NCBI GenBank assembly: GCA_026001245.1
Contig: BNZR01000068.1
Location: 1-7,038, forward strand
Direction: 5' to 3'
DNA: 7,038 bases
DNA from: Clostridia bacterium
Lineage (GTDB): Bacteria; Bacillota_A; Clostridia; Oscillospirales; UBA929
The first letter of the stretch is position 1, and every line of letters begins with the position of its first letter. This document shows, in pieces, positions 1-6,019 of this stretch. Below the pieces are notes generated by a model that saw only the letters and a program-made list of their open reading frames with translations, did not search any database and was not told the origin of the DNA. The position numbers and the translations under genes were made by a program.

Positions 1-154
1 TCAACTTTGCCTTATAAATGTTATTTACTGGCTTAATTAGGATAATATCTTGCTTAGTTTACATAACAACCAAAAATATATGCGACACAGGAGGCTAACC
101 CTTGTCGCATTTATTATATACTTGTACCTCGTAAAAAATAAAATGAAATTCCGC
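1..154. other. AT-rich non-coding left edge
   Basis: No convincing coding region is visible here. All three forward frames hit stops within the first 41 bases, so if a rightward gene ends at the edge only about a dozen codons of it are present and they are not recognisable. The leftward open frame at 37-252 has no recognisable protein character and lies across the rpmE promoter and start. The only structured element is the hairpin at 80-110. Confidence 0.6.
80..110. terminator. Bidirectional terminator-like hairpin
   Basis: ATGCGACA (80-87) pairs perfectly with TGTCGCAT (103-110). The stem can extend by AGG (89-91) pairing with CCT (100-102) around one bulged C, leaving an 8-base loop. On the + strand it is followed by TTATTATATA; on the - strand it is followed by ATATTTTTGG, which has the better U-run. 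It probably ends transcription coming from the left of the window, from rpmE-opposing transcripts, or both. An AGGAGG lies at 89-94 inside the structure. No intact gene ends next to it within the window, so the terminator role is inferred from structure only. Confidence 0.5.
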
Positions 155-183
155 TTGCATTCCGCTTTACTTTGTGCTATAAT
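155..183 (+). promoter_or_regulatory. Extended -10 sigma-A-type promoter of rpmE
   Basis: The -35 element is TTGCAT (155-160). A 17-bp spacer separates it from a perfect -10 TATAAT (178-183). TG at 175-176 followed by one base gives an extended -10 (TGCTATAAT). Transcription should start near 190, leaving an untranslated leader of about 25 bases before the rpmE ATG. That is too short for a structured L31 autoregulatory leader, and none is seen. Confidence 0.8.
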
Positions 184-215
184 GTCTAGGATAGATTGCG
201 AATGAGGTGAAATCC

Positions 216-428
216 ATGAAACAGGGCATACATCCCAACTACGCGCAGACAACCGTCCGTTGCGCGTGCGGTGAGGTTTTTGAAACAGGCTCGACCAAGA
301 AGGACATCCGTATTGAAATTTGTTCTAAGTGCCATCCGTTCTTTACCGGCAAGCAAAAGCTGGTGGATACGGGCGGCCGTGTCGACCGTTTCAAACGTAA
401 GTTTGGCTTGGAACAAGCCGCTGACTAA
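216..428 (+). CDS. rpmE: 50S ribosomal protein L31 (zinc-binding form)
   Basis: This 70-residue protein has the normal length and sequence of bacterial L31, a small protein of the large ribosomal subunit that helps bridge the two subunits. It opens MKQGIHPNY and carries four zinc-ligand cysteines: C16 and C18 (CAC), then C36 and C39 (CSKC). The following HPFFTGKQK and [14 protein letters not shown] stretches are typical of the family. This is the C+ form, unlike the cysteine-free paralogue used under zinc starvation. The ATG at 216 is chosen over the in-frame GTG at 207 because GAGGTGA (204-210) is a good ribosome binding site 5 bases before it and would overlap the GTG. It has its own strong promoter and is followed by a terminator-like hairpin. 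Confidence 0.97.
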   Translation: MKQGIHPNYAQTTVRCACGEVFETGSTKKDIRIEICSKCHPFFTGKQKLVDTGGRVDRFKRKFGLEQAAD

Positions 429-437
429 AACCACCCA

Positions 438-485
438 CCCGCGACTGACGGATAACACTCGTCAATCGCGGGAAATTTATTTTAA
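438..485 (+). terminator. Hairpin after rpmE, probable leaky terminator
   Basis: The arm at 438-450 (CCCGCGACTGACG) pairs with 460-472 (CGTCAATCGCGGG). This gives 12 of 13 base pairs with a single C-A mismatch, across a 9-base loop. AAATTTATTTT follows. The stem is strong but the T-run is interrupted. No clear promoter is visible in the 15 bases before the next ribosome binding site, so the downstream genes probably depend partly on readthrough past this hairpin. It would then act as an attenuator separating high rpmE expression from low downstream expression. It could also protect an RNA 3' end. Confidence 0.7.
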
Positions 486-500
486 GGGGACAAGATTAAC

Positions 501-998
501 ATGATCAAGACTGAAATCGGCGAATTTTCACGGGTTTTTGACACTATCGGCAAGCAATGGATGCTACTGACCGCCACGGTTGGCGATAAAATCAACCCCA
601 TGACCTGCTCTTGGGGCGGGCTTGGGATACTTTGGGGCTTGCCCGTGGCGTACTCGTTCGTGCGGCCGCAACGCTACACGCAGGAGATGTTGCCCCAATG
701 CGACCGCTACACGCTGACGTTTTTTGACGAAAAATACCGCGACGCGCTGAACTACTGCGGCACAAAATCCGGGCGCGACGGCGATAAGGTCTCTGCCGCA
801 GGGCTGACCCCGGTGCGCGATTCGCGTGGGTTCTCCTATTTTGAGGAAGCCGATTGGACGCTGTGCGTCAAAAAACTGTACGTCCAGCAGTTCGACCCCG
901 CGGGCGCGGTGGACCCCGCGCTGTTTGCCAAAAACTATCCGGCCGACGACTTTCATTATATGTATGTCGGCGAAATTGAAGATGTATTACGCAGATAA
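501..998 (+). CDS. Flavin reductase-like, FMN-binding split-barrel protein
   Basis: This 165-residue soluble protein resembles the flavin reductase-like (FMN-binding split barrel, DIM6/NTAB) family. Members bind FMN and reduce flavin or pass electrons from NAD(P)H, often for a partner enzyme. Visible family features are the early barrel strands (MLLTATVGDKINPMTCSWGG, residues 21-40), the N-P-M-T-x-S-W-G phosphate/FMN-binding stretch (32-39), RPQRYT (55-60), and GTKSGRDGDK (87-96) with a closing YVGEIEDVL strand (155-163). The length is usual for the short single-domain form common in Clostridia. AAGGGGA (484-490) is the ribosome binding site, 10 bases before the ATG. The stop codon overlaps the hflX ribosome binding site, implying co-transcription with hflX. 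The electron donor, acceptor and physiological partner cannot be read from the sequence. Confidence 0.85.
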   Translation: MIKTEIGEFSRVFDTIGKQWMLLTATVGDKINPMTCSWGGLGILWGLPVAYSFVRPQRYTQEMLPQCDRYTLTFFDEKYRDALNYCGTKSGRDGDKVSAAGLTPVRDSRGFSYFEEADWTLCVKKLYVQQFDPAGAVDPALFAKNYPADDFHYMYVGEIEDVLRR

Positions 999-1009
999 AA
1001 GGAGATAAT

Positions 1010-2269
1010 ATGTACGATACAGGCACAGAAACGGCGCGGGAACGCGCAATACTCGTCGGATTAAGTTGCAATTTATCCGACTTTGACAACGTGAGCGACA
1101 CAACCATGGACGAACTGGAGGCTTTGCTTGACACGGCGGGGGGCGACACTGTCGCCCGCGTCCTGCAACACAGGCCGTCGCCCGAGCCGCGCACCTTGAT
1201 CGGAGAGGGCAAAGTGGCTGAAATCAAGGCGTTGCTACAGGCGCACGAGCTGGATTTGGTGGTTTTCGACAACGAGCTGTCGCCCTCCCAGACCCGCAAT
1301 CTTGAAAAGGATTTGGGCGCACGTGTCGTTGACCGCAGTTTGCTGATTTTGGACATCTTCGCGTCACGCGCCCTCACGCGGGAAGGGCGGTTACAGGTCG
1401 AAGCCGCGCAGTTGCAGTATATCCTTCCTCGCCTGTCGGGATTGGGGCTGTCGCTATCGCGTCAGGGCGGCGGCGGGCAAAAATCCCCCATCGGCACACG
1501 CGGCCCCGGCGAAACCCAGCTGGAAACCGACCGCCGTCACATTCACCGCCGTATCGAAACTCTGCAATCCGAGCTGAAAGAGGTGCGGCGCGGGCGAGCG
1601 TTGTTGCGGGACCGCCGCGACAAAAACGAGGTGCCAATGGTGTCGCTGGTGGGGTACACCAACGCGGGCAAATCCACTCTGTTCAACGCTTTGACCGACG
1701 CGGGCATCCCCGCCCGCAACCGCCTGTTTGACACGCTGGACACCACCGTCCGCGCCCTGGCGCTGGACGACGTTTTGCAGGTCATGCTGACCGACACTGT
1801 GGGATTTATCCGCAAATTGCCCCACCATTTGGTCGAAGCGTTCCGCGCTACGCTGGACGAGCTGAAATACTCAAAGCTGTTGTTGCACGTCATTGACGCG
1901 TCAAACCCCGAATGGCAGGAGCAGGCGGCGGTTGTGGACAAGCTTTCGGACAGCTTGGCGGACAACATCCCGCGCCTGCGGATTTACAATAAAATCGACC
2001 TCGCGCCCGACGCGTCCTTTGCCGACGGGCTGTGCGTGTCCTCTGTGACGGGCGACGGGTTGGAGGCTCTGCGCGCCAAAATCGCCGAATTGTTGGAATT
2101 GGGCACGCGGCGCGTGGAGTTGCTTCTGCCTTACAACCGTGCGGATTTGCTGGATCTGCTTCACCGCGAGGCGAAAATCAATCGTGAGGAGTACACCCCC
2201 GACGGGATCTCTGTCGCCGCGATATGCGAGGACAAGGTTTTCGGGCAAGTTAAAGAATGGACGCTGTAA
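1010..2269 (+). CDS. hflX: Ribosome-associated GTPase HflX
   Basis: HflX is a GTPase (and ATPase) that binds the 50S subunit and splits stalled 70S ribosomes, for example after heat or antibiotic stress. The 419-residue product has the full family layout. The N-terminal HflX domain spans about 10-150, with RTLIGEGKVAEI at 61-72. The glycine-rich linker GGGGQKSPIGTRGPGETQLE is at 153-172, followed by a helical coiled segment (173-203). The G domain has G1 GYTNAGKS (215-222), the switch-region TLDTTVR (242-248), G3 DTVGF (262-266), G4 NKID (327-330) and a G5-like SSVTG (344-348). A short C-terminal domain follows. All nucleotide-binding motifs are intact, so it should be active. AAAAGGAG (997-1004) overlaps the upstream stop and sits 5 bases before the ATG. 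The 3' end overlaps yigZ by 13 bases. Confidence 0.97.
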   Translation: MYDTGTETARERAILVGLSCNLSDFDNVSDTTMDELEALLDTAGGDTVARVLQHRPSPEPRTLIGEGKVAEIKALLQAHELDLVVFDNELSPSQTRNLEKDLGARVVDRSLLILDIFASRALTREGRLQVEAAQLQYILPRLSGLGLSLSRQGGGGQKSPIGTRGPGETQLETDRRHIHRRIETLQSELKEVRRGRALLRDRRDKNEVPMVSLVGYTNAGKSTLFNALTDAGIPARNRLFDTLDTTVRALALDDVLQVMLTDTVGFIRKLPHHLVEAFRATLDELKYSKLLLHVIDASNPEWQEQAAVVDKLSDSLADNIPRLRIYNKIDLAPDASFADGLCVSSVTGDGLEALRAKIAELLELGTRRVELLLPYNRADLLDLLHREAKINREEYTPDGISVAAICEDKVFGQVKEWTL

Positions 2270-2865
2270 AGGTTCCGCTGAAAGACGCGGAGTTCACGCT
2301 GGTTGAAAAACGCTCGAAATTTATAGGCAGGATTTTTGTCGTAAGCGATGAAAATTCTGCCTTGTCGCGCCTTGCCGAGGTTCGCGCCCGCCATCGCGAC
2401 GCGACGCATAATGTCTATGCCTACCGAATTTTAGAAAATAATCTCACGCGCTACAGCGACGACGGCGAGCCGTCCGGCACGGCGGGGATGCCCGTGCTGG
2501 ACGTGCTTGCGCGGCCAAACATCAGCAACGCGCTGTGCGTGGTCACGCGATACTTCGGCGGGACGCTGTTGGGGACGGGCGGGCTTGTCCGTGCCTACGC
2601 GGCGGCGGCGAAGGGGGTGTTGGAAGCGGCGGGCGTGTCGGAGCTTGTGGAGGTAGCGACCGGCGCGGCAACCGTGCCGTACCCGCTGTGGGAGCAGGTG
2701 CAGCAGCTGGTGGAGTTTCCGGAAAATATTGAATATGGTGAGAGTGTAAAGCTGGTTTTTAGGGTGAAAAACGCGGAGAAAGAGGACTTTGCGGCGCGGG
2801 TTGTGGATTTGACGCATGGGCGGGTTTGCGTTGAGTGGCTTGGGGTTAGGTTGGGGGTGCTGTAG
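2257..2865 (+). CDS. yigZ: YigZ/IMPACT family protein (UPF0029)
   Basis: This 202-residue protein belongs to the YigZ (UPF0029/IMPACT) family. The exact biochemical role is unsettled; the eukaryotic relative IMPACT regulates translation control through GCN1/GCN2. Hallmarks are KRSKFIG (18-24), HRDATHNVYAYR (46-57), SDDGEPSGTAGMP (67-79) and VVTRYFGG...LGTGGLVRAY (95-114). A smaller C-terminal domain (about 135-195) corresponds to the DUF1949 region. The length is at the low end for the family, but both domains appear complete. The ATG lies inside the end of hflX (13-base overlap) with no good ribosome binding site, which suggests translational coupling. Its last 20 bases overlap the 3' end of the opposing STAND gene. 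Confidence 0.93.
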   Translation: MDAVKVPLKDAEFTLVEKRSKFIGRIFVVSDENSALSRLAEVRARHRDATHNVYAYRILENNLTRYSDDGEPSGTAGMPVLDVLARPNISNALCVVTRYFGGTLLGTGGLVRAYAAAAKGVLEAAGVSELVEVATGAATVPYPLWEQVQQLVEFPENIEYGESVKLVFRVKNAEKEDFAARVVDLTHGRVCVEWLGVRLGVL

Positions 2866-5842
2866 GGAGCAATTTATCGCACCATTCCGGGTATGTGGAT
2901 TGGCGCTCGTCAAGCCACGCGACAAAATTTTCGTCTTTGCCTCCCGCTGTCAAATAGGAGTCACACATAGATTCAAACGTATCTTTTGTGTTGGGGTTTT
3001 CCATTAATCCGCGCTTAACTCTTACAATATACGCACGGCAAAACAAATCCCGTGCTTTGGCATATTCACCTTGGTCTCGGAATACGCACGCGATGTTGTT
3101 GTAAGTTGTCGCCGTATCAGGGTGTTCCGTGCCTAAAACTTTCTCTCTGATTTCCAAAGCTTTTTTACACAACTCCAACGCTTTGTCGCAGTCACCTTGG
3201 TCGTGGAATACGCACGCAATGTTGTTGTACATCGTCGCTATATCGGGGTGTTCCGTGCCTGAAACTTTCTCTCTGATTGCCAAAGCCTTATAATGCCACT
3301 CCAATGCTTTGTCGTAGTCACCTTGGTCTTGGAATACGCACGCGATGTTGTTGTATGTTGTCGCCGTAAATGGGTGTTCCGTGCCTAAAACCTTCTCGCT
3401 AATTGCCAACGCCTTTTTATACCATTCCAACGCTTGGTCGTAGTCACCTTGGTCGTGGTATACGCACGCGATGTTGTTGTACGTCATCGCCGTATCAGGG
3501 TGTTCCGTGCCTAAAACTTTCTCTCTGATTCCCAACGCCTTTTTATGCCACTCCAACGCTTTGTCGTAGTCACCTTGGTAGTGGTATAAATTCGCGATAT
3601 TGTTGTAGGTTGTCGCCGTATTGGGGTGTTTCGCGCCGAAAACCTTCTCGCTGATTGCCAAAGCCTTATAACGCAACTCCAACGCTTTGTCGTAATCGCC
3701 TTGGTCGTGGAATACGCACGCGATGTTGTGCAAAAGATGTGCAATTTCCTTATCTTCCTCGTCTTTGAAAAACTTGCTGACAGATATCGCGTGCGGCAAG
3801 ATTGGTAGTTTCGCCGTAAAAATTTCTGTGATTTCCATCTCTAGAGCTTTCCTTAACTGCACCACCAGTGGCTTGCCCTCATCCCACTCAACCGGTTGCT
3901 CCTTGCGCACGACCGCCGCTATTATTGGGTGCATGCTGACGGCATTGTCTACCTCTCTTTTCAGCCAGCCGCGCTTATTCAACTTGTTAACTGCGTCGGG
4001 GTTCGGCAAATCGAGCCACTTTTCTACGTGACTATACGCAATTTTGTCCGGTGCCAGCAACGAAAACAGCCGCAACACGCGTAGCTCCTCGCCCTCAATG
4101 CCGGCCATATCGAAAATTTTGCTCATATGCCCGATAAACCTATCTTCTGCGTCCACCCGTTCAATTTTCCCCCATTTTTCAGAAAGGTCGAACCCTCTCT
4201 CGCTAAGTTCTTTCAACATGTCCTCATCGGATTGCCAGCTTTCATACCGTGTTTTCGCTAAAAGCTCCACCGCCAGCGTGTGGCGGCCGGCTAACTTGAT
4301 TATAGCGTCAATGGTTTTGTCAGGCGCGGCGTTCTCCGCCGCATGGGTGTCTTCGGGGTTCGCGTGACGGCGATATAGCTTTCGGCAATCTTCAAGGGAT
4401 AACTCGTCCACTTTGACGTATTGAATATCTCCCCGTATATCTAATTTATAGCGCGCAGTCACAATAACTCGGCAACTAAGCTCGCTTAACAGACGCAACT
4501 CTTCTTTAGATATTTCGTTCGCGTTGTCCACAAAAAGCAGCAAGCTGTGTCCCTTGTCGTTAAGATATTGCACAACCCTGCTGAAATAGTCCTCTTTGTT
4601 GCCCGTCCCGTCGGCGATGTCCTTAAATTGCCCCATGAACGTGGAGGGTAGATCCCCTTGGAACGTAAGCCAGCCCACCTGCGCAATGCCGTGAACGCCG
4701 TTTTTTTCGCACTCCCAAAATATACTACGGCAAATCTCGGTTTTGCCTATGCCGCCGATACCATTCAGCACAGCTGTTTTGTCTGCGTCCAACGCCTGCC
4801 AAACCTCGTCTATTTTTTTGTCGCGCCCTAAAAACTCCTTAGCGGGGCGTTCCGGCTTTGGGAGGGTTACTATCCTGTTTGACGGCAGGACATTCTCGTC
4901 AAAATCCTTGTAGGCTTCCCACTTGCCGTGGTTATTAAATTTGGACGTTACCCATCTGTGTGCGTTGAATTTCCGCAGTTGCCCGCCAGAAGCAATTTCC
5001 CCGACGGAAAAAACAACCTCCGTATCCTTTTCATATGTCATACAGCCCATAGTAATTTCGTGTACATTGTTTATACGGCGATGCCAATCCTTGTGCGCGT
5101 CTCCGCACAAATACAGCGCGACTTGAGGATATGCGCTAAACCAAGACTCAATCTTTTTGCACTCGTCCGCCCTAAAGGTGTCAAGCGTGTGGTGCGCCAA
5201 AATGATAATCGGTTTCCCGTTTGCAGAGGTTTTCTTCAGCGCCAAATCCAAATCGTTGCAACCGATAACCAACTGGCCGCGCTCGTCGTTGCGATTGCAC
5301 GTGACCGCCGTGTTAAGGTAAATGATGTTGTAGTCGTTGCCGCAACGGTAGGTGTGCAGGGGTAGCAACGTATCGTTCTCCCAAATAGCGGCTTCCGGGT
5401 CGTCGCCGTATAGATTCTTGCTGACAAGTTTATAAAACTCAAATCGGCTTAATAAAGTCTCGACGGGAAGCTCTTTGGTTCCGATAACACCTCTGTTGGG
5501 GTCGTAACTTTTTTGCAGTTCCTTTAGCGTTTCGGCTTTGTCCAGTTTATCGTCAAACCGCGTCAGATCGTGGTTGCCGGGTATGATGTGTATATGGCTA
5601 ACGTCGTTAATGCCGACGCTGTGGGCAATATCCCAAATAAAGTTGACGACATCACGCGCAATCGCGTCTTGATCGTCGTCTTTTTGGTTGGACGCGTGGC
5701 GATAATCGCCGGTAATGAACAACTCATCTACCGCGCCGATTTTGTCTTTAAGGTATTGTGGCAACGCCCCGCGCAGGTCACGAGAGACAATACCGTCGCG
5801 CTTGGGGTCATAGTGCAAATCGGATATGTGTAGCCATTTCAT
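2846..5842 (-). CDS. Metallophosphoesterase / NB-ARC STAND NTPase / TPR fusion, candidate defence protein
   Basis: This 998-residue cytosolic protein has three modules. (1) A calcineurin-like metallophosphoesterase (1 to about 300) has D8-L-H10, G45-D46, G89-N-H-D92, A216-H-H218 and G247-D-A-H250. The last motif is usually G-H-x-H, so one ligand is Asp here. (2) A STAND NTPase of NB-ARC type (about 335-650) has FLGR (337-340), Walker A GIGGIGKT (361-368), Walker B LLLFVDN (434-440), VIVTAR (459-464), GRHTLAVELLA (519-529), and a winged helix ending at MHPII (637-641). (3) Six 42-residue kinesin-light-chain-like TPRs (697-948) precede a short tail. The start at 5842 is preferred over 5914 because AAAGGTGG lies 7 bases upstream and the predicted promoter sits inside the longer reading. 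The family plan suggests that the TPRs sense a trigger, the NTPase oligomerises, and the phosphoesterase cleaves a nucleic acid, nucleotide or phosphoprotein. No signal peptide or membrane segment is seen. The defence role is inference. Confidence 0.9.
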   Translation of the reverse strand: MKWLHISDLHYDPKRDGIVSRDLRGALPQYLKDKIGAVDELFITGDYRHASNQKDDDQDAIARDVVNFIWDIAHSVGINDVSHIHIIPGNHDLTRFDDKLDKAETLKELQKSYDPNRGVIGTKELPVETLLSRFEFYKLVSKNLYGDDPEAAIWENDTLLPLHTYRCGNDYNIIYLNTAVTCNRNDERGQLVIGCNDLDLALKKTSANGKPIIILAHHTLDTFRADECKKIESWFSAYPQVALYLCGDAHKDWHRRINNVHEITMGCMTYEKDTEVVFSVGEIASGGQLRKFNAHRWVTSKFNNHGKWEAYKDFDENVLPSNRIVTLPKPERPAKEFLGRDKKIDEVWQALDADKTAVLNGIGGIGKTEICRSIFWECEKNGVHGIAQVGWLTFQGDLPSTFMGQFKDIADGTGNKEDYFSRVVQYLNDKGHSLLLFVDNANEISKEELRLLSELSCRVIVTARYKLDIRGDIQYVKVDELSLEDCRKLYRRHANPEDTHAAENAAPDKTIDAIIKLAGRHTLAVELLAKTRYESWQSDEDMLKELSERGFDLSEKWGKIERVDAEDRFIGHMSKIFDMAGIEGEELRVLRLFSLLAPDKIAYSHVEKWLDLPNPDAVNKLNKRGWLKREVDNAVSMHPIIAAVVRKEQPVEWDEGKPLVVQLRKALEMEITEIFTAKLPILPHAISVSKFFKDEEDKEIAHLLHNIACVFHDQGDYDKALELRYKALAISEKVFGAKHPNTATTYNNIANLYHYQGDYDKALEWHKKALGIREKVLGTEHPDTAMTYNNIACVYHDQGDYDQALEWYKKALAISEKVLGTEHPFTATTYNNIACVFQDQGDYDKALEWHYKALAIREKVSGTEHPDIATMYNNIACVFHDQGDCDKALELCKKALEIREKVLGTEHPDTATTYNNIACVFRDQGEYAKARDLFCRAYIVRVKRGLMENPNTKDTFESMCDSYLTAGGKDENFVAWLDERQSTYPEWCDKLLPTAPPT
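2999..3754 (-). repeat. 126-bp tandem repeat array encoding six TPRs
   Basis: Six consecutive 42-codon units encode residues 697-948, with repeat starts at residues 697, 739, 781, 823, 865 and 907. The consensus protein unit begins HPDTATTYNNIACVFHDQGD and continues YDKALEWHKKALAIREKVLG. On the + strand the word GGTGTTCCGTGCC recurs at 3121, 3247, 3373 and 3499, with a degenerate copy at 3625, spaced exactly 126 bases apart. A hand comparison of the units at 3121 and 3247 gives about 106 identical bases of 126. The outermost units (2999-3120 and the N-terminal half of the unit near 3754) are more diverged. This is protein-coding repetition, not a CRISPR array or an intergenic repeat. Confidence 0.93.
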
Positions 5843-5849
5843 AGTCTTG

Positions 5850-5857
5850 CCACCTTT
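5850..5857 (-). promoter_or_regulatory. Ribosome binding site fixing the STAND gene start
   Basis: Read on the - strand this is AAAGGTGG, 7 bases before the ATG at 5842. The alternative in-frame ATGs at 5863 and 5914 have no comparable purine-rich site upstream, and the one at 5914 lies upstream of the predicted transcription start. The protein starting at 5842 begins MKWLHISDLH, which places the first phosphoesterase metal motif at the usual distance from the N terminus. Confidence 0.8.
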
Positions 5858-5869
5858 CTGCATAGGTCG

Positions 5870-5879
5870 AACAGCTGTT
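5870..5879. promoter_or_regulatory. Perfect 10-bp palindrome at predicted STAND transcript start
   Basis: AACAGCTGTT is a perfect inverted repeat lying 7-16 bases downstream of the STAND gene's -10 box, which is about where its transcript should begin. That is a classic place for a repressor operator. It could also be chance, since a 10-bp palindrome is short and no second copy is seen in the window. Confidence 0.3.
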
Positions 5880-5885
5880 ATATAA

Positions 5886-5914
5886 ATTATAATGGTTTGC
5901 GGGATATTTTGCAA
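5886..5914 (-). promoter_or_regulatory. Sigma-A-type promoter of the STAND gene
   Basis: On the - strand, TTGCAA (5914-5909) is followed by a 17-bp spacer and a perfect TATAAT (5891-5886). Transcription should begin near 5879, giving a leader of about 37 bases before the ATG at 5842. The near-consensus -10 and ideal spacing predict substantial basal expression unless repressed. Confidence 0.75.
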
Positions 5915-5961
5915 GCTTTTTCAGCAAATATATAACGGCCGCATCCCCACGCAAAAACCTC

Positions 5962-5990
5962 TTGCAATAGTGCGAATTTTGCTGTATAAT
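5962..5990 (+). promoter_or_regulatory. Sigma-A-type promoter of iorA
   Basis: TTGCAA (5962-5967), a 17-bp spacer and TATAAT (5985-5990) precede iorA. The start of transcription should be near 5997, about 23 bases before the ATG. The hexamers and spacing are the same as those of the divergent STAND promoter, with 47 bp between the two -35 boxes. Confidence 0.8.
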
Positions 5991-6019
5991 CGTACTATAC
6001 TAAAGACAAGGAGGCAACT

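Noticed and set aside
37..252. Leftward 71-codon open frame
   Set aside because: It crosses the rpmE promoter and start codon, has no recognisable protein character, and covers the hairpin at 80-110.
564..956. Leftward 130-codon open frame inside the flavin reductase gene
   Set aside because: It is a by-product of high-GC codon use on the opposite strand; the forward frame has clear family motifs and a ribosome binding site.
2431..2925. Leftward 164-codon open frame opposite yigZ
   Set aside because: The translation is rich in low-complexity Arg/His/Pro runs with no motif, while the forward strand encodes a well-conserved YigZ protein.
3511..3744. Second leftward frame within the TPR array
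   Set aside because: It is the out-of-frame reading of the tandem repeats, so its own repetition only mirrors the TPR-coding frame.
2999..3754. Regularly spaced repeats that could suggest a CRISPR array
   Set aside because: The period is 126 bp with similarity throughout the unit rather than short repeats with unique spacers, and every unit translates in frame to a TPR.
4701..4819. Two runs of seven A on the coding strand of the STAND gene (4701-4707 and 4813-4819) as phase-variation or frameshift sites
   Set aside because: The reading frame is intact through both and encodes the expected NB-ARC sequence; seven-base runs are short, and the codon phase does not match a classic slippery heptamer.
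4928..5365. Rightward 145-codon open frame opposite the STAND gene
   Set aside because: It has no ribosome binding site or recognisable domain and lies antisense to the conserved phosphoesterase motifs.
5843..5914. In-frame N-terminal extension of 24 residues on the STAND protein
   Set aside because: The extension begins upstream of the predicted transcription start, runs through the promoter, and lacks a ribosome binding site, whereas the ATG at 5842 has one and starts directly at the phosphoesterase fold.
2846..6019. Insertion sequence, integrase or attachment-site repeats bounding the STAND gene
   Set aside because: No transposase or integrase is encoded, and I could not see matching direct or inverted repeats at 2846-2870 and 5843-6019; the proposed transfer rests only on composition and gene layout.
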